From an uncultured Rhodopila sp. (GTDB taxonomy: Bacteria > Pseudomonadota > Alphaproteobacteria > Acetobacterales > Acetobacteraceae): a DNA stretch of 38,176 nucleotides. The position numbers and the translations under genes are program-made. The notes beneath the pieces are model-generated. The model saw nothing but the letters and a program-made list of their open reading frames with translations. It searched no databases and was not told where the DNA came from. The DNA is taken from NCBI RefSeq assembly GCF_903944925.1, contig NZ_CAJATU010000054.1, positions 1-38,176 of the forward strand, in the 5' to 3' direction. Below are positions 24,294 through 34,389 of the stretch, in pieces (position 1 is the stretch's first letter; each line of letters opens with the position of its first letter).

Positions 24294-25321
24294 CAGCGCC
24301 GCGTCAGCTCGTACAACGCCACCGAGGCGGCGGCGGACACGTTCAGGCTTTCCACCGCGCCGGCGATCGCCAGCCCGGCGATTTCGTCGCAGGTCTCCTT
24401 GGTCAGGCGGCGCAAACCCTCGCCTTCCGCTCCCAGCACCAGTGCCACCCGTCTATCGGCGAAAGCCGGACCGGACAGCGGCTTGCCGGACGCATCCAGC
24501 CCGATGCACCAGACGTTGGCCGCCTTCAGCGCAATGATCGTGCGGGCGATGTTCACCGCCCGCAGCAGCGGCAAGGTCTCCAGCGCGCCGGATGCGGCCT
24601 TCGCCAGCCCGCCGGTCTCCTCCGGCGCATTGCGGTCCTGGGTGATCACCGCCGCCGCCCCGAACGCCGCGGCGGACCGCATGATCGCCCCGACATTGCG
24701 CGGATCGGTTACCTGGTCCAGCACGATGATCACGCCGGGCTTTTCCAGCACCGACTGCAGGCTCGGCGGCGCCAGCGGATCCGCCAGCAGCGCCGCGCCC
24801 TGGTGCACCACGTCGCGCCCGAGCAGCAGGTCGAGCCGCGCGCGGTCCACCCGCTCCGGCGACACCGCCCAGGGCGGCGACAGGTGCTTGGAGATCGCCG
24901 CCTCGGCCTCGTCCGTCAGCAGCAGACGGCGCAGCCGCCGCGCCGGATTGGCCAGCGCCGCGGAGATCGCGTGATGCCCGTACAGCCAGACCGTGCCCTT
25001 CGGCGCATCCGCGGCTGCCCGCGGTGCCTCATGCTCGCGCGGCCGGAAGCTCCCGCCGCCGGAGCGCTGCGCCTGATCCGGACGCGGTTTGAAGCCGCCA
25101 TCTCGGCCGCCCGGCCGGGGACCGCCATCACGCGGGCCGCTCTTGGGGGCCCCGTGCGGCTTGGGTTTCTGATAGTCGCGCGGACCGGAGTCGGGGCTGC
25201 GCGGCCCGCCGCCCGGACCGCCGGGCGGACGTGAAGACGGACCGCCGGGCCCGCGATAGGGGCCTCGGTCGGACGGCGGACGCGACGAGCCGCCGGGGCG
25301 GTTGCCATGGGGAGGTTTCAT
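24293..25321 (-). CDS. rlmB: 23S rRNA 2'-O-methyltransferase, RlmB/TrmH (SpoU) family, with long low-complexity N-terminus
   Basis: A 342-aa SPOUT methyltransferase. The C-terminal ~160 residues carry the three SpoU motifs: DPRNVGAIMRSAAAFGA (motif 1), ALVLGAEGEGL (motif 2) and ESLNVSAAASVALYE (motif 3), forming the SAM-binding knot that methylates a guanosine 2'-OH. A substrate-binding domain starts near residue 111 (VWLYGHHAISAAL). Residues 1-110 are a Gly/Pro/Arg/Ser-rich disordered extension, often seen in alphaproteobacterial RlmB and likely RNA-contacting. The start is ATG 25321 with GGGACGGAA upstream; the frame continues open to 25648 but without family sequence. Specificity for G2251 of 23S rRNA is inferred from the family; TrmH-like tRNA activity is the alternative. 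Confidence 0.88.
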   Translation of the reverse strand: MKPPHGNRPGGSSRPPSDRGPYRGPGGPSSRPPGGPGGGPRSPDSGPRDYQKPKPHGAPKSGPRDGGPRPGGRDGGFKPRPDQAQRSGGGSFRPREHEAPRAAADAPKGTVWLYGHHAISAALANPARRLRRLLLTDEAEAAISKHLSPPWAVSPERVDRARLDLLLGRDVVHQGAALLADPLAPPSLQSVLEKPGVIIVLDQVTDPRNVGAIMRSAAAFGAAAVITQDRNAPEETGGLAKAASGALETLPLLRAVNIARTIIALKAANVWCIGLDASGKPLSGPAFADRRVALVLGAEGEGLRRLTKETCDEIAGLAIAGAVESLNVSAAASVALYELTRR

Positions 25322-25397
25322 TGTTCCGTCCCTATAGCCCGAGTGCATTCGCCTGCACAGGCGGAGAGGAACGCCGGAGGAAATCCCAAGCAACGCT

Positions 25398-26651
25398 TTA
25401 GCCCTGGCGGTTGTCTCTCTGGCTATCAGCGCAACCGACGGTTTGGGCCTGATCGTCATGGCCGGGCGTGTCCCGGCCATCTTCGCACCGCCGTTGAAGC
25501 AAGACCGGGCATGACGAAGCGGGCGCGGGACGCTCACGCCATCCGTGTCCGTGCCGGTCAGGGCGTGCCCCCTGCCGGGCGGCAGCCGACCGCCCCCATC
25601 GCAGCGCCGGCACCTCCACGCGCTGATGCAGCCAGGCGGACACGCCAATCGGCAGCAGGATCGACGCCGGCACCCACATCAACGTGAACAACACGGCATC
25701 CCCATCCGCCACCCCGCTCAAGGCCCCGCTCAACACCTTGTGAATCGGCTCGTTCACGAGATAAACGCAGTACGAAATCGCCCCCAGATACGCCGCTATG
25801 CGGCTGCGCAGCAGCGTCCCCGCCAGGCCAAGCCCGAACGCACGCGGTCGCATCTGCACCGCCAGGCAGAGCGTCCAGACCACCGGCGGCAGCAGCCGCC
25901 CGAACGCTCCCTGTGTCGCACAGACCGCAACTGCCGCCGCCAGCACCGCCCAATACTGCCGCCACCCACCGGCCTCGGACCGCACCACCGGCAGGCTTGC
26001 CACGCCCAAAGCAAAGAAATGCGCCTTGTTTGGCAGGAACGCCCGGCTGAATTGCCACAGCTCGGGCGCCGACAGCCGCCACGCCGCCCCTGCGACCGCC
26101 AGCCCCAGCAGCACCCCGACCAGCCGCCGCGGCCCGGCCGCGTGCAGCAGCAAAGCCAGGACATAGAACTGCCACTCGGTGGACAGACTCCACGTCGCCC
26201 CCAGGAAACTGACCCACACATCCGGCAGCACCGCCTTCGGAAACAGCCCGTGCGTCATCGTCAGATGCGCCAGGATCTCCGGCAGCCAGGTGCGCGGCCA
26301 CGCCGTCACGCAGATCGATTGCGCGGCGTTGTCCGGCCCGATCCAGGGCATGTCGGAAAGCCCGCAGGACCAGGCCTGCAGCGCCACCGAAACCGCGAAC
26401 ACCGGCAGGAACACCGGGAAGATCCGCGCCGCGCGGGCGATCAGGAACGCGTCGGCCCGCCTGTTCGCCCGGTCCAGCGCCTTGACGATGACCAGGCCGC
26501 TCAGCACGAAGAACAGATCGACCGCCGCGCCGCCATGCGACACCAGGCTCTGCACGACATCCGGCAGCATTGCGAACGGTGCCATATGGCCCAGCAGCAC
26601 ATACACCGCGAGCATCCCGCGCAACCCGTCGAGGCATTCCAAACGCTTCAT
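25398..26651 (-). CDS. Acyltransferase-3 (OafA/YrhL-type) membrane protein
   Basis: A 417-aa integral membrane O-acyltransferase. The N-terminus LDGLRGMLAVYVLLGHMAPF (7-26) carries the catalytic His22, followed by VDLFFVLSGLVI and the conserved Arg-rich IARAARIFPVF; about ten helices follow. Such proteins O-acylate surface polysaccharides or other carbohydrates. The first ~365 residues are family-like. The last ~50 are hydrophilic and unlike the family; about residues 380-400 are encoded by palindromic repeat copy C, suggesting that the natural stop was lost and the frame now reads through. Monocistronic, divergent from rimP; its start lies about 110 nt from the rimP leader hairpin. Confidence 0.85.
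   Translation of the reverse strand: MKRLECLDGLRGMLAVYVLLGHMAPFAMLPDVVQSLVSHGGAAVDLFFVLSGLVIVKALDRANRRADAFLIARAARIFPVFLPVFAVSVALQAWSCGLSDMPWIGPDNAAQSICVTAWPRTWLPEILAHLTMTHGLFPKAVLPDVWVSFLGATWSLSTEWQFYVLALLLHAAGPRRLVGVLLGLAVAGAAWRLSAPELWQFSRAFLPNKAHFFALGVASLPVVRSEAGGWRQYWAVLAAAVAVCATQGAFGRLLPPVVWTLCLAVQMRPRAFGLGLAGTLLRSRIAAYLGAISYCVYLVNEPIHKVLSGALSGVADGDAVLFTLMWVPASILLPIGVSAWLHQRVEVPALRWGRSAAARQGARPDRHGHGWRERPAPASSCPVLLQRRCEDGRDTPGHDDQAQTVGCADSQRDNRQG
25455..25515. repeat. Dispersed palindromic repeat, copy C (diverged)
   Basis: This segment begins GTCATGGCCGGGCGTGTCCC, continues with CGGCCATC, and ends CCGGGCATGAC, matching both outer parts of copies A and B with divergence and a different loop. 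GGCCGGG and CCCGGCC pair as a local hairpin. It lies within the 3' part of the acyltransferase frame. Confidence 0.7.
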
Positions 26652-26703
26652 GCCGGCAGGATGCCGGAAAGCTGTAAGAAAAAGGTTAACGGGAAGCGGA
26701 GGG

Positions 26704-26732
26704 TTGCAATTTTAGCGACGCCGCGCTACCTG
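26704..26732 (+). promoter_or_regulatory. Candidate promoter of the rimP-nusA-infB operon
   Basis: TTGCAA (26704-26709) and TACCTG (26727-26732) are spaced by 17 nt, in an AT-richer stretch just before the rimP leader hairpin. The -35 is a fair match and the -10 is poor, so this is a tentative placement. Confidence 0.3.
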
Positions 26733-26761
26733 ACCGCGAAATCATTCTCCGCTGTGGTACG

Positions 26762-26791
26762 GAGGTGGCCTTCGCCGGGCCGCCTCTTTTT
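26762..26791 (+). terminator. Intrinsic-terminator-like hairpin in the rimP leader (possible attenuator)
   Basis: A 9-bp stem pairs 26762-26770 (GAGGTGGCC) with 26778-26786 (GGCCGCCTC, one G-U pair) around a 7-nt loop, followed directly by TTTTT (26787-26791) and more T. No plus-strand gene lies upstream for more than 3 kb, so the only transcript it can affect is the one entering rimP. An attenuator controlling rimP-nusA-infB is therefore likely; NusA itself acts on such hairpins. Confidence 0.65.
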
Positions 26792-26809
26792 GTTTTGGAC
26801 GACGCGAAC

Positions 26810-27328
26810 GTGGACGGAAACGAACCAACCAACACCCTGGAAGCCAAGCTGGCCGCCATCATCGAGCCCCGGCTCGAGTCGATGGGCTTCGAGCTCGTCC
26901 GCGTGGCGGTCCTCGGCCGCGAGCGCCCGACCGTCCAGATCATGGCCGATCGGCGGGACGGCTCGCAGATTTCGGTCGAGGATTGCCAGCAGATCAGCCA
27001 TGACGTGAGCGCAGCGATCGACGTGGATGATCCGATTCCCGGCGCCTGGACGCTGGAAGTCAGCTCCGCCGGCATCGACCGTCCGCTGACCCGGGTGAAG
27101 GACTGGAACCGCTTCGCCGGCCACCTCGCCCGCGTCGAGACCTATTTCCCGCAGGACGGACGCAAGCGCTTCGCCGGGGTTGTGCTCGGCGCCGACGACA
27201 ACGCCGCTAAAATTCGCCTCGACGACGGTTCGGAAGTCGTGATTCGTCACCTGGACATTCGCCGGGCGAAACTGGTCCTCACGGACGCCCTGATCGAAGC
27301 CACCGCAACGCCGCCGCTCGCCAACTGA
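26810..27328 (+). CDS. rimP: Ribosome maturation factor RimP
   Basis: A 172-aa RimP, required for maturation of the 30S subunit. It has the N-terminal alpha/beta domain ([20 protein letters not shown], then [15 protein letters not shown]), the [21 protein letters not shown] segment, and [13 protein letters not shown] leading into the SH3-like C-terminal domain ([12 protein letters not shown]). I place the start at GTG 26810, which lies after the leader hairpin and gives a normal N-terminus. A GTG at 26765 is in frame but sits inside the terminator stem. The Shine-Dalgarno is weak either way. First gene of the conserved rimP-nusA-ylxR-infB-rbfA operon; nusA starts 11 nt after the stop. Confidence 0.92.
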   Translation: MDGNEPTNTLEAKLAAIIEPRLESMGFELVRVAVLGRERPTVQIMADRRDGSQISVEDCQQISHDVSAAIDVDDPIPGAWTLEVSSAGIDRPLTRVKDWNRFAGHLARVETYFPQDGRKRFAGVVLGADDNAAKIRLDDGSEVVIRHLDIRRAKLVLTDALIEATATPPLAN

Positions 27329-27339
27329 CAGAGGTTGCC

Positions 27340-28884
<1,545 letters not shown>

Positions 28885-29637
28885 GATCGAGGCTGACGCC
28901 GAGGCGGCGGCTGCGGAGGAGGATGAGCCGGAAACCGGACCGCTGCGCCGTTGCATCATCACCCGGGAGCGTCTGCCGAAAGAGCGGATGATCCGTTTTG
29001 TCATCGGCCCGGACCGCCAGGTGGTGCCGGACCTGAACGCAAGGCTGCCCGGACGGGGAATATGGTTGAGCGCGTCCGCGGATGTGTTAGGCTCGCAAAG
29101 CGCCGGAGATGAAGGGCGCCAAAAAGAACGGCAAGCCGGGGCGGCGGCGGATCGCCATCTTGTCCGGGCGTTTGCCAGGGCCGCGCGCGGTCCCGTTTCG
29201 CTGCCATCCGATCTTTCCGGCCTACTGCAAGCGGCGCTGGTCCGGCGGATCAGTGAAATTTTGGGCCTGACCCGTCGCGCCGGACAGGCTATTGCAGGAT
29301 TCGAGAAAGCGCGCGAAGTGCTGCGCCTCGGACAGACTAGCCTGGTGGTGCAGGCGTCGGACGGCAGCGAGGCGGAGCGCAAGCGCTTCCTCTCCGGCTT
29401 CGGTCCGGAACTGACGGTGGTCGATCCCCTCCCGGGCGCAGCCCTGGGCCGGATCTTCGGCCGGGACCATGTGGTGCACGTCGCGGTTGCGCCGGGCAAA
29501 TTGGCGGAGTCGCTCGTCGTGGAGGCGGGCAGGCTGGCCGGGTTGAGGAACGGGTCCGCAAGGGCCATGGGGTCCGCAAGGACCACGGAGCGGGAAACCG
29601 CGCCGTTGAACGATGAAACGGGTGCCAACGGATAAAC

Positions 29638-32361
29638 ATGAGCGAAAGCAACGATCAGGACGGCGGCAAAGGGCGGCTCTCCCTGCGTCCGGCAGGGCGT
29701 TTGGAACTGGGACGGACCGTCGACGCCGGCTCCGTAAGGCAAAGTTTTAGCCACGGCCGATCAAAGGTCGTGCAGGTGGAAGTGCGCAAGAAGCGTGCGC
29801 CGCTGCCCAATCCTTCGGCTGCGGCCGGCGCTCCGCCGCCGCCGCCCGCCGGTGCCGCGCCCGCGCCGCGCCCGCAGACCCAGCCCGGACGCCCTGCGCC
29901 CGGGGCCGGGCGGGCCCTGACCCAGACCGAACAGGCCGCGCGTCAGCGCGCCGTGCTGGAACAGCAGCGCGAAGCCGCCAAGCGCGAGGCCGAGCGCCGC
30001 GAACAGGAAAAGATCTCGATCCTGTCCGCCGCCGAGGAAGCCCGCCGCCGCGAGCAGGAAGCCAGGAAGGCCGCGGAGGAGGAGGAACGCCTCGCGGCGG
30101 ACCAGGCGATCCGCGACAAGCTGGAAGCCGACGCGCGGCGCGCCCGGGAAGCGGCCGAAGCCGCGGCAGCCGCGGCGCGCACGCCGGCCGAGCAGGAAGC
30201 GCATGAGGCGGAGGAAGAAATCCGCGCCGCCCAGCCCGCGCCACCGCCTGTCGTCGCCCAGCCGCCCCAGCCGGTGGCGAAAGCGCCGCCGGCAGCCAAG
30301 CCGGCACCCGCCGGACAGCCCTCCGCGACGGAGACGCTGCGCCTGCGCACCGGCCGCCCCGAGGACGAGGACGAATCGCGTCCGGCCCGCCGGACCGGCG
30401 CCGGTGGCGTTCCGGCCCGCAAGCCGCCGGTCGCGGCGCCGAAGAAAAGCACCGACGACCGCCGCCGCACCGGCCGCATCGACGTCCAGGCGGCGATCGA
30501 GGGTGCCGACGAAAAGGTGCGCTCACTCGCCTCCGTGCGCCGCCAGCGCGAACGGGAGCGGCGCCAGGCCGAACTCGACCGCCTGCGCGCGGACCAGGTG
30601 AAGGTGGTGCGCGACGTCACCCTGCCGGACCAGATCACCGTGCAGGAACTCGCCAACCGCATGGCCGCCCGCGCGCCCGAAGTCATCAAGGCATTGATGA
30701 AGATGGGCGTGATGGCGACCATCACCCAGTCGCTCGATGCCGACACCGCCGAGCTGGTGGTGCAGGAGTTCGGCCACCGGGCTCGCCGCGTCTCCGAATC
30801 CGATGTCGAAATCGGGCTGGAGGGCGATGCCGACGTCGATGAGGATCTGATCCTGCGGCCGCCGGTCGTGACGATCATGGGCCATGTCGATCACGGCAAG
30901 ACGTCCCTGCTGGACGCGCTGCGCTCCGCCGATGTGGCGGCGGGTGAGGCTGGTGGCATCACCCAGCATATCGGCGCCTACCAGGTGACGATGCCGGAAG
31001 GCGAGCAGATCACCTTCATCGATACCCCGGGCCATGAGGCGTTCACCGCCATGCGGGCCCGCGGCGCCTCGGTGACGGACATCGTCATCCTGGTCGTCGC
31101 CGCCGATGACGGCGTGATGCCGCAGACGATCGAGGCGATCCGGCATGCGAAAGCAGCCAATGCGCCGATAATCGTGGCGATCAACAAGATGGACAAGCCG
31201 GATGCCAATCCGGATCGCGTCCGGCAGGAGCTGCTCAGCCACGACATCGTCGTGGAAGACATGGGCGGCGAGACGCAGGACGTGCTGGTTTCGGCGAAGC
31301 AGAAGACCGGCCTCGACAAGCTGATCGAGGCGATCCTGCTGCAGGCGGAAATCCTCGACCTGAAGTCGAACCCGAACCGCACGGCGGAAGGCACGGTGAT
31401 CGAAAGCCGCCTCGACCGCGGACGCGGCCCTGTCGGCACCATGCTGGTGCAGCGCGGGACGCTGAATCAGGGCGACATCATCGTGGCCGGTTCCGAATGG
31501 GGCCGGGTGCGTGCCATGCTCGACGACAAGGGGCGGCATCTGCAAGAGGCCGGTCCGTCCGCGCCGGTGGAAATCCTCGGCCTGAGCGGGGCGCCGGCTG
31601 CCGGGGAGCCGTTCGTGGTGGTGGAAAGCGAAGGCCGCGCGCGGGAGATCACCGAGTTCCGCGAACGCCGCCAGCGCGACAAGATTGCCGGTGCGGCGGT
31701 GGGTGCCCGCGGCACGCTGGACCAGATGCTGGCGCGCATCCAGGCCGGCGAGCAGAAGGAAGTCGCGGTCCTGATCAAGGCCGATGTGCAGGGCAGCGCC
31801 GAGGCGATCCAGTTGACGGTGCTGAAGCTGGCGCACGAGGAAGTGAAGGTGCGCGTGCTGCTGGCCGGCGTCGGCCAGATCACCGAAAGCGACGTGCAGC
31901 TTGCCAAGGCGTCCAGCGCGGTGATCATCGGCTTCAATGTCCGCGCGACATCGCAGGCGCGGGAGCTGGCGCAGCGCGAGAGCGTGGATATCCGCTACTT
32001 CTCGATCATCTACGAGGTCGTCGACGACATCGAGAAGCTGGTCAAAGGCAAGGTTGCGCCGAAGGCCCGCGAGAAGTTCCTTGGCTACGCCGAGGTCCGC
32101 AAGGTGTTCAACATCACCAAGACCGGCAAGGTGGCTGGCTGCATGATCACCGAGGGTGTCGTCAAGCGCGGCGCCGGGGTTCGCGTGCTGCGCGACAACG
32201 TGGTGATCCACAACGGCGAGCTGTCGCAGCTCAAGCGGTTCAAGGACGACGTGAAGGAGGTTGCCCGCGGCTATGAATGCGGCCTGTCCTTCGCCAACTT
32301 CGAGAACCTGCAGGAAGGCGACGTCATCGAGTGCTTCGAAGTGGAGATGGTCCCGGGTTGA
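29638..32361 (+). CDS. infB: Translation initiation factor IF-2
   Basis: A 907-aa IF-2, the GTPase that brings fMet-tRNA to the 30S subunit and promotes subunit joining. A long disordered, charged Ala/Glu/Arg-rich N-terminus (about 55-320, with coiled-coil-like [20 protein letters not shown]) precedes the IF2_N domain (about 325-375). The G domain has GHVDHGKT (G1, 415-422), [10 protein letters not shown] (G2), DTPGHEAF (G3), NKMDKPDAN (G4) and SAKQKTG (G5). Domains II-IV follow, with the C-terminal fMet-tRNA-binding part ending EVEMVPG. Starts 2 nt after ylxR; its stop overlaps the TTG start of rbfA. Confidence 0.96.
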   Translation: MSESNDQDGGKGRLSLRPAGRLELGRTVDAGSVRQSFSHGRSKVVQVEVRKKRAPLPNPSAAAGAPPPPPAGAAPAPRPQTQPGRPAPGAGRALTQTEQAARQRAVLEQQREAAKREAERREQEKISILSAAEEARRREQEARKAAEEEERLAADQAIRDKLEADARRAREAAEAAAAAARTPAEQEAHEAEEEIRAAQPAPPPVVAQPPQPVAKAPPAAKPAPAGQPSATETLRLRTGRPEDEDESRPARRTGAGGVPARKPPVAAPKKSTDDRRRTGRIDVQAAIEGADEKVRSLASVRRQRERERRQAELDRLRADQVKVVRDVTLPDQITVQELANRMAARAPEVIKALMKMGVMATITQSLDADTAELVVQEFGHRARRVSESDVEIGLEGDADVDEDLILRPPVVTIMGHVDHGKTSLLDALRSADVAAGEAGGITQHIGAYQVTMPEGEQITFIDTPGHEAFTAMRARGASVTDIVILVVAADDGVMPQTIEAIRHAKAANAPIIVAINKMDKPDANPDRVRQELLSHDIVVEDMGGETQDVLVSAKQKTGLDKLIEAILLQAEILDLKSNPNRTAEGTVIESRLDRGRGPVGTMLVQRGTLNQGDIIVAGSEWGRVRAMLDDKGRHLQEAGPSAPVEILGLSGAPAAGEPFVVVESEGRAREITEFRERRQRDKIAGAAVGARGTLDQMLARIQAGEQKEVAVLIKADVQGSAEAIQLTVLKLAHEEVKVRVLLAGVGQITESDVQLAKASSAVIIGFNVRATSQARELAQRESVDIRYFSIIYEVVDDIEKLVKGKVAPKAREKFLGYAEVRKVFNITKTGKVAGCMITEGVVKRGAGVRVLRDNVVIHNGELSQLKRFKDDVKEVARGYECGLSFANFENLQEGDVIECFEVEMVPG

Positions 32362-32747
32362 CGAAGAAGACTGCGGCGGGGCCGACCCAACGGCAATTGC
32401 GCGTGGCGGAGGAAATCCGCCACGTGCTGTCGGGGGTGTTTACGCGGGCCGAGTTCCGCGATCCGGAGCTGGCTGCCGCTCATATCACCGTCAATGAAGT
32501 CCGCATCGCCCCCGACCTGAAGCGCGCTACGGCGTTCATCTCGCGGCTGGGACGGTCGGATGTCGAGGTGCTGCTGCCGTCCTTGCAGCGGGCCACGCCC
32601 TATCTGCGCGGGCAGGTGGCCAAGGCGCTGCGACTGCGGGTCGCCCCGGACATCGTGTTCCAGCCGGACCATGCGCTGGACTATGCGATGAAGATCGAGG
32701 AGCTGATGCACAGGCCGGAGATCGCGCGGGATCTGGAAAAGGATTGA
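32358..32747 (+). CDS. rbfA: Ribosome-binding factor A
   Basis: A 129-aa RbfA, a cold-shock-related KH-like factor binding the 5' helix of 16S rRNA during 30S maturation. Family features: [20 protein letters not shown], then [20 protein letters not shown], and [19 protein letters not shown]. The start is TTG 32358, overlapping the infB stop (TTGA); it is the only start codon that gives a normal N-terminus, as the frame upstream lies inside infB. In most alphaproteobacteria truB and rpsO follow; here a toxin-antitoxin pair follows 59 nt later. Confidence 0.93.
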   Translation: MTKKTAAGPTQRQLRVAEEIRHVLSGVFTRAEFRDPELAAAHITVNEVRIAPDLKRATAFISRLGRSDVEVLLPSLQRATPYLRGQVAKALRLRVAPDIVFQPDHALDYAMKIEELMHRPEIARDLEKD

Positions 32748-32806
32748 CGCCGGCGATCGGCTTGGGTTGAATCTAGCCTGTCTGGACAGATCAGGAGGTC
32801 CCGGTA

Positions 32807-33061
32807 CTGGATTGGCAGTTGCAGGATGCGAAGAACCGCTTCAGCGAGGTCGTCAAGCGTGCGCGGGACGACGGTCCGCAGACCGTGACCGTGCATGGCC
32901 AGCGGGCGGCCGTGGTCGTCTCGGCGGCGGATTACGACACGCTGGTCAAGCCGCGGATGTCCTTTGTGGACTTCCTGCTGACCGACGCCGCCTGGCCCGA
33001 CGACGTGGTGGACGCGATCAACGACCGCAGCCCGGATACCGGTCGCGACGTCGATTTCTGA
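32807..33061 (+). CDS. Phd/YefM-family antitoxin (probable non-AUG start)
   Basis: An ~84-aa antitoxin of the Phd/YefM type: an N-terminal DNA-binding domain WQLQDAKNRFSEVVKRA with HGQRAAVVVSAADYDTL, and a C-terminal toxin-wrapping segment (FVDFLLTDAAW onward). It should neutralise the PIN toxin encoded next and repress the operon. No ATG or GTG exists before the conserved WQLQDAK. An exact AGGAGG lies 8 nt before a CTG at 32807, which would give MDWQLQDAK; TTG 32819 would remove part of the conserved helix. I therefore prefer CTG, with TTG as alternative. The stop overlaps the toxin start (TGATG). Confidence 0.8.
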   Translation: MDWQLQDAKNRFSEVVKRARDDGPQTVTVHGQRAAVVVSAADYDTLVKPRMSFVDFLLTDAAWPDDVVDAINDRSPDTGRDVDF

Positions 33062-33468
33062 TGTATCTGCTTGATACCTGCATGATCTCGGAGGCTCGGC
33101 GGAAAAGCCCGCAGGCGGTGATTTGGCTGCAAAAGGCTCAGTCCGAAACTCTGTTCCTGAGTGTCATCACCGTCGGCGAGGTGATGAAGGGCGTGATGAT
33201 GAAGCTGCGCACCGATCCCCCCGCGGCGGCATCGCTGCTGCGCTGGCTGGATGAGTTGCGATTGGTCCACGCCGCCCGGATCTTGCCGGTGGACGATGCG
33301 GTGGCGACGGGGTGGGGGCGGCTGACGGCGCAGCGCTCGCGGCCGGTGGCCGACGCGCTGATCGCCGCGACGGCGAAGGTCCACAACAAGGTGCTGGTCA
33401 CGCGGAACGCCACGCACTTCGAGGACACTGGTGTGGATGTGATCAATCCTTGGGCGCTGTTGCGGTAG
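33061..33468 (+). CDS. VapC-type PIN-domain toxin
   Basis: A 135-aa PIN-domain ribonuclease of a type II toxin-antitoxin pair. Metal-binding acidic residues are at D5 (MYLLDTCMISE), E40 (ITVGEVMKG), D98 (VADALIAATA) and around E121/D122 (NATHFEDTGVDVINPW). All expected catalytic positions are intact, so it is probably active as an RNase when free of its partner. It overlaps the antitoxin gene by 1 nt (TGATG), giving tight coupling. This Phd plus PIN pairing (sometimes listed as FitAB-like or 'VapC with Phd') is well known. The pair lies directly downstream of the ribosome-maturation operon and may be an insertion there. Confidence 0.9.
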   Translation: MYLLDTCMISEARRKSPQAVIWLQKAQSETLFLSVITVGEVMKGVMMKLRTDPPAAASLLRWLDELRLVHAARILPVDDAVATGWGRLTAQRSRPVADALIAATAKVHNKVLVTRNATHFEDTGVDVINPWALLR

Positions 33469-33525
33469 GTTGGTGGCACGTAGCTTGCTGCCCGGTTGAA
33501 CCCCTCCAGCGAGAGAAGGACGCCG

Positions 33526-34386
33526 ATGCACACGCTCGATCAGCTCAACGCCCTGTCTGCCGAAGACTTCGTCAACGCGCTGACCGGCGTATTCGAGCAT
33601 GCCGCTTGGGTTGCCGAAGCGGTGGCGCCGCAACGCCCGTTCTTCACGGTGACCGCTTTGCATGACGCGCTGATGCAGGCCGTTCGCGAGGCTCCGTCCG
33701 ATGCTTGCCTCGCCTTCCTGCGCGGCCACCCGCCGCTGTCGCCCAAGGCCCTGGCGGATCCCGGGCTGACCTCCGAATCCCGGTCTGAACAGGGCGGCCT
33801 CGGCATGGCGGCGCTCGGCGACCGTCTGGCCCGGTTCGAGGCCGCGTCGGCCGCGTATGAGGCGCGGTTCGGCTTCCCGTTCATCGTCTGCGTCCGCCGC
33901 CAGACTCCGGCGTTCGTCCTCCGCGGCCTGGAACAGCGCCTGGTCAACACGCCGGATGACGAAATTACCGCCGCCCTGGCGGAGATCGGCCATATCACCC
34001 GCCTGCGGCTGGTGGACCGGGTCGATGGCCCCGGCATGCCGAAGACCACCGGCCACCTGTCCTCCCACGTGTTGGACACGGCGCGCGGCAAGGCGGCCGA
34101 GGGCGTGCGGATCGAGCTGTTCCGCGAAGGCGTGCTGATCAGGCAGGCCGTCACCAACCGCGACGGCCGCACGGACGAACCGCTGCTGAGCGGCGAGCCG
34201 TTGCGTATCGGCCGCTACGAACTGCGCTTCCATCTGGGGGATTACTACAAGGATTGGCCGAACGCCGCCGAACCGCCATTCTTCGACGTCGTACCCATCG
34301 GCTTCGGCGTGGCGGAGCCTGAGGGGCAGTACCACCTGCCGCTGCTGCTCAATGCCTGGAGCTATACGACCTATCGCGGTAGCTGA
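33526..34386 (+). CDS. Bifunctional OHCU decarboxylase / 5-hydroxyisourate hydrolase (allantoin synthase)
   Basis: A 286-aa fusion of the two steps after uricase that yield S-allantoin. Residues 1-~165 are the OHCU decarboxylase (UraD): H68 in GHPPL, SRSEQGG (85-91, with E88) and FGFPFIVCVR (115-124). Residues ~176-286 are the transthyretin-like HIU hydrolase (UraH): LSSHVLD (178-184, H181), NRDGRTD (211-217, R215), H270 and the diagnostic C-terminal YRGS. The order is that of the plant TTL allantoin synthase. All catalytic residues are present. Start ATG 33526 follows AGAAGGA at a 5-nt spacing; an ATG at 33496 is less likely. No uricase, allantoinase or xanthine dehydrogenase gene is in the window. 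Confidence 0.93.
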   Translation: MHTLDQLNALSAEDFVNALTGVFEHAAWVAEAVAPQRPFFTVTALHDALMQAVREAPSDACLAFLRGHPPLSPKALADPGLTSESRSEQGGLGMAALGDRLARFEAASAAYEARFGFPFIVCVRRQTPAFVLRGLEQRLVNTPDDEITAALAEIGHITRLRLVDRVDGPGMPKTTGHLSSHVLDTARGKAAEGVRIELFREGVLIRQAVTNRDGRTDEPLLSGEPLRIGRYELRFHLGDYYKDWPNAAEPPFFDVVPIGFGVAEPEGQYHLPLLLNAWSYTTYRGS

Positions 34387-34389
34387 ACC

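Noticed and set aside
26765..26809. GTG 26765 as the rimP start
   Set aside because: It lies inside the terminator-like stem and would add residues absent from the family.
30523..32211. 562-codon minus-strand frame opposite infB
   Set aside because: Same mirror-frame effect; the plus strand encodes an intact IF-2 with all GTPase motifs.
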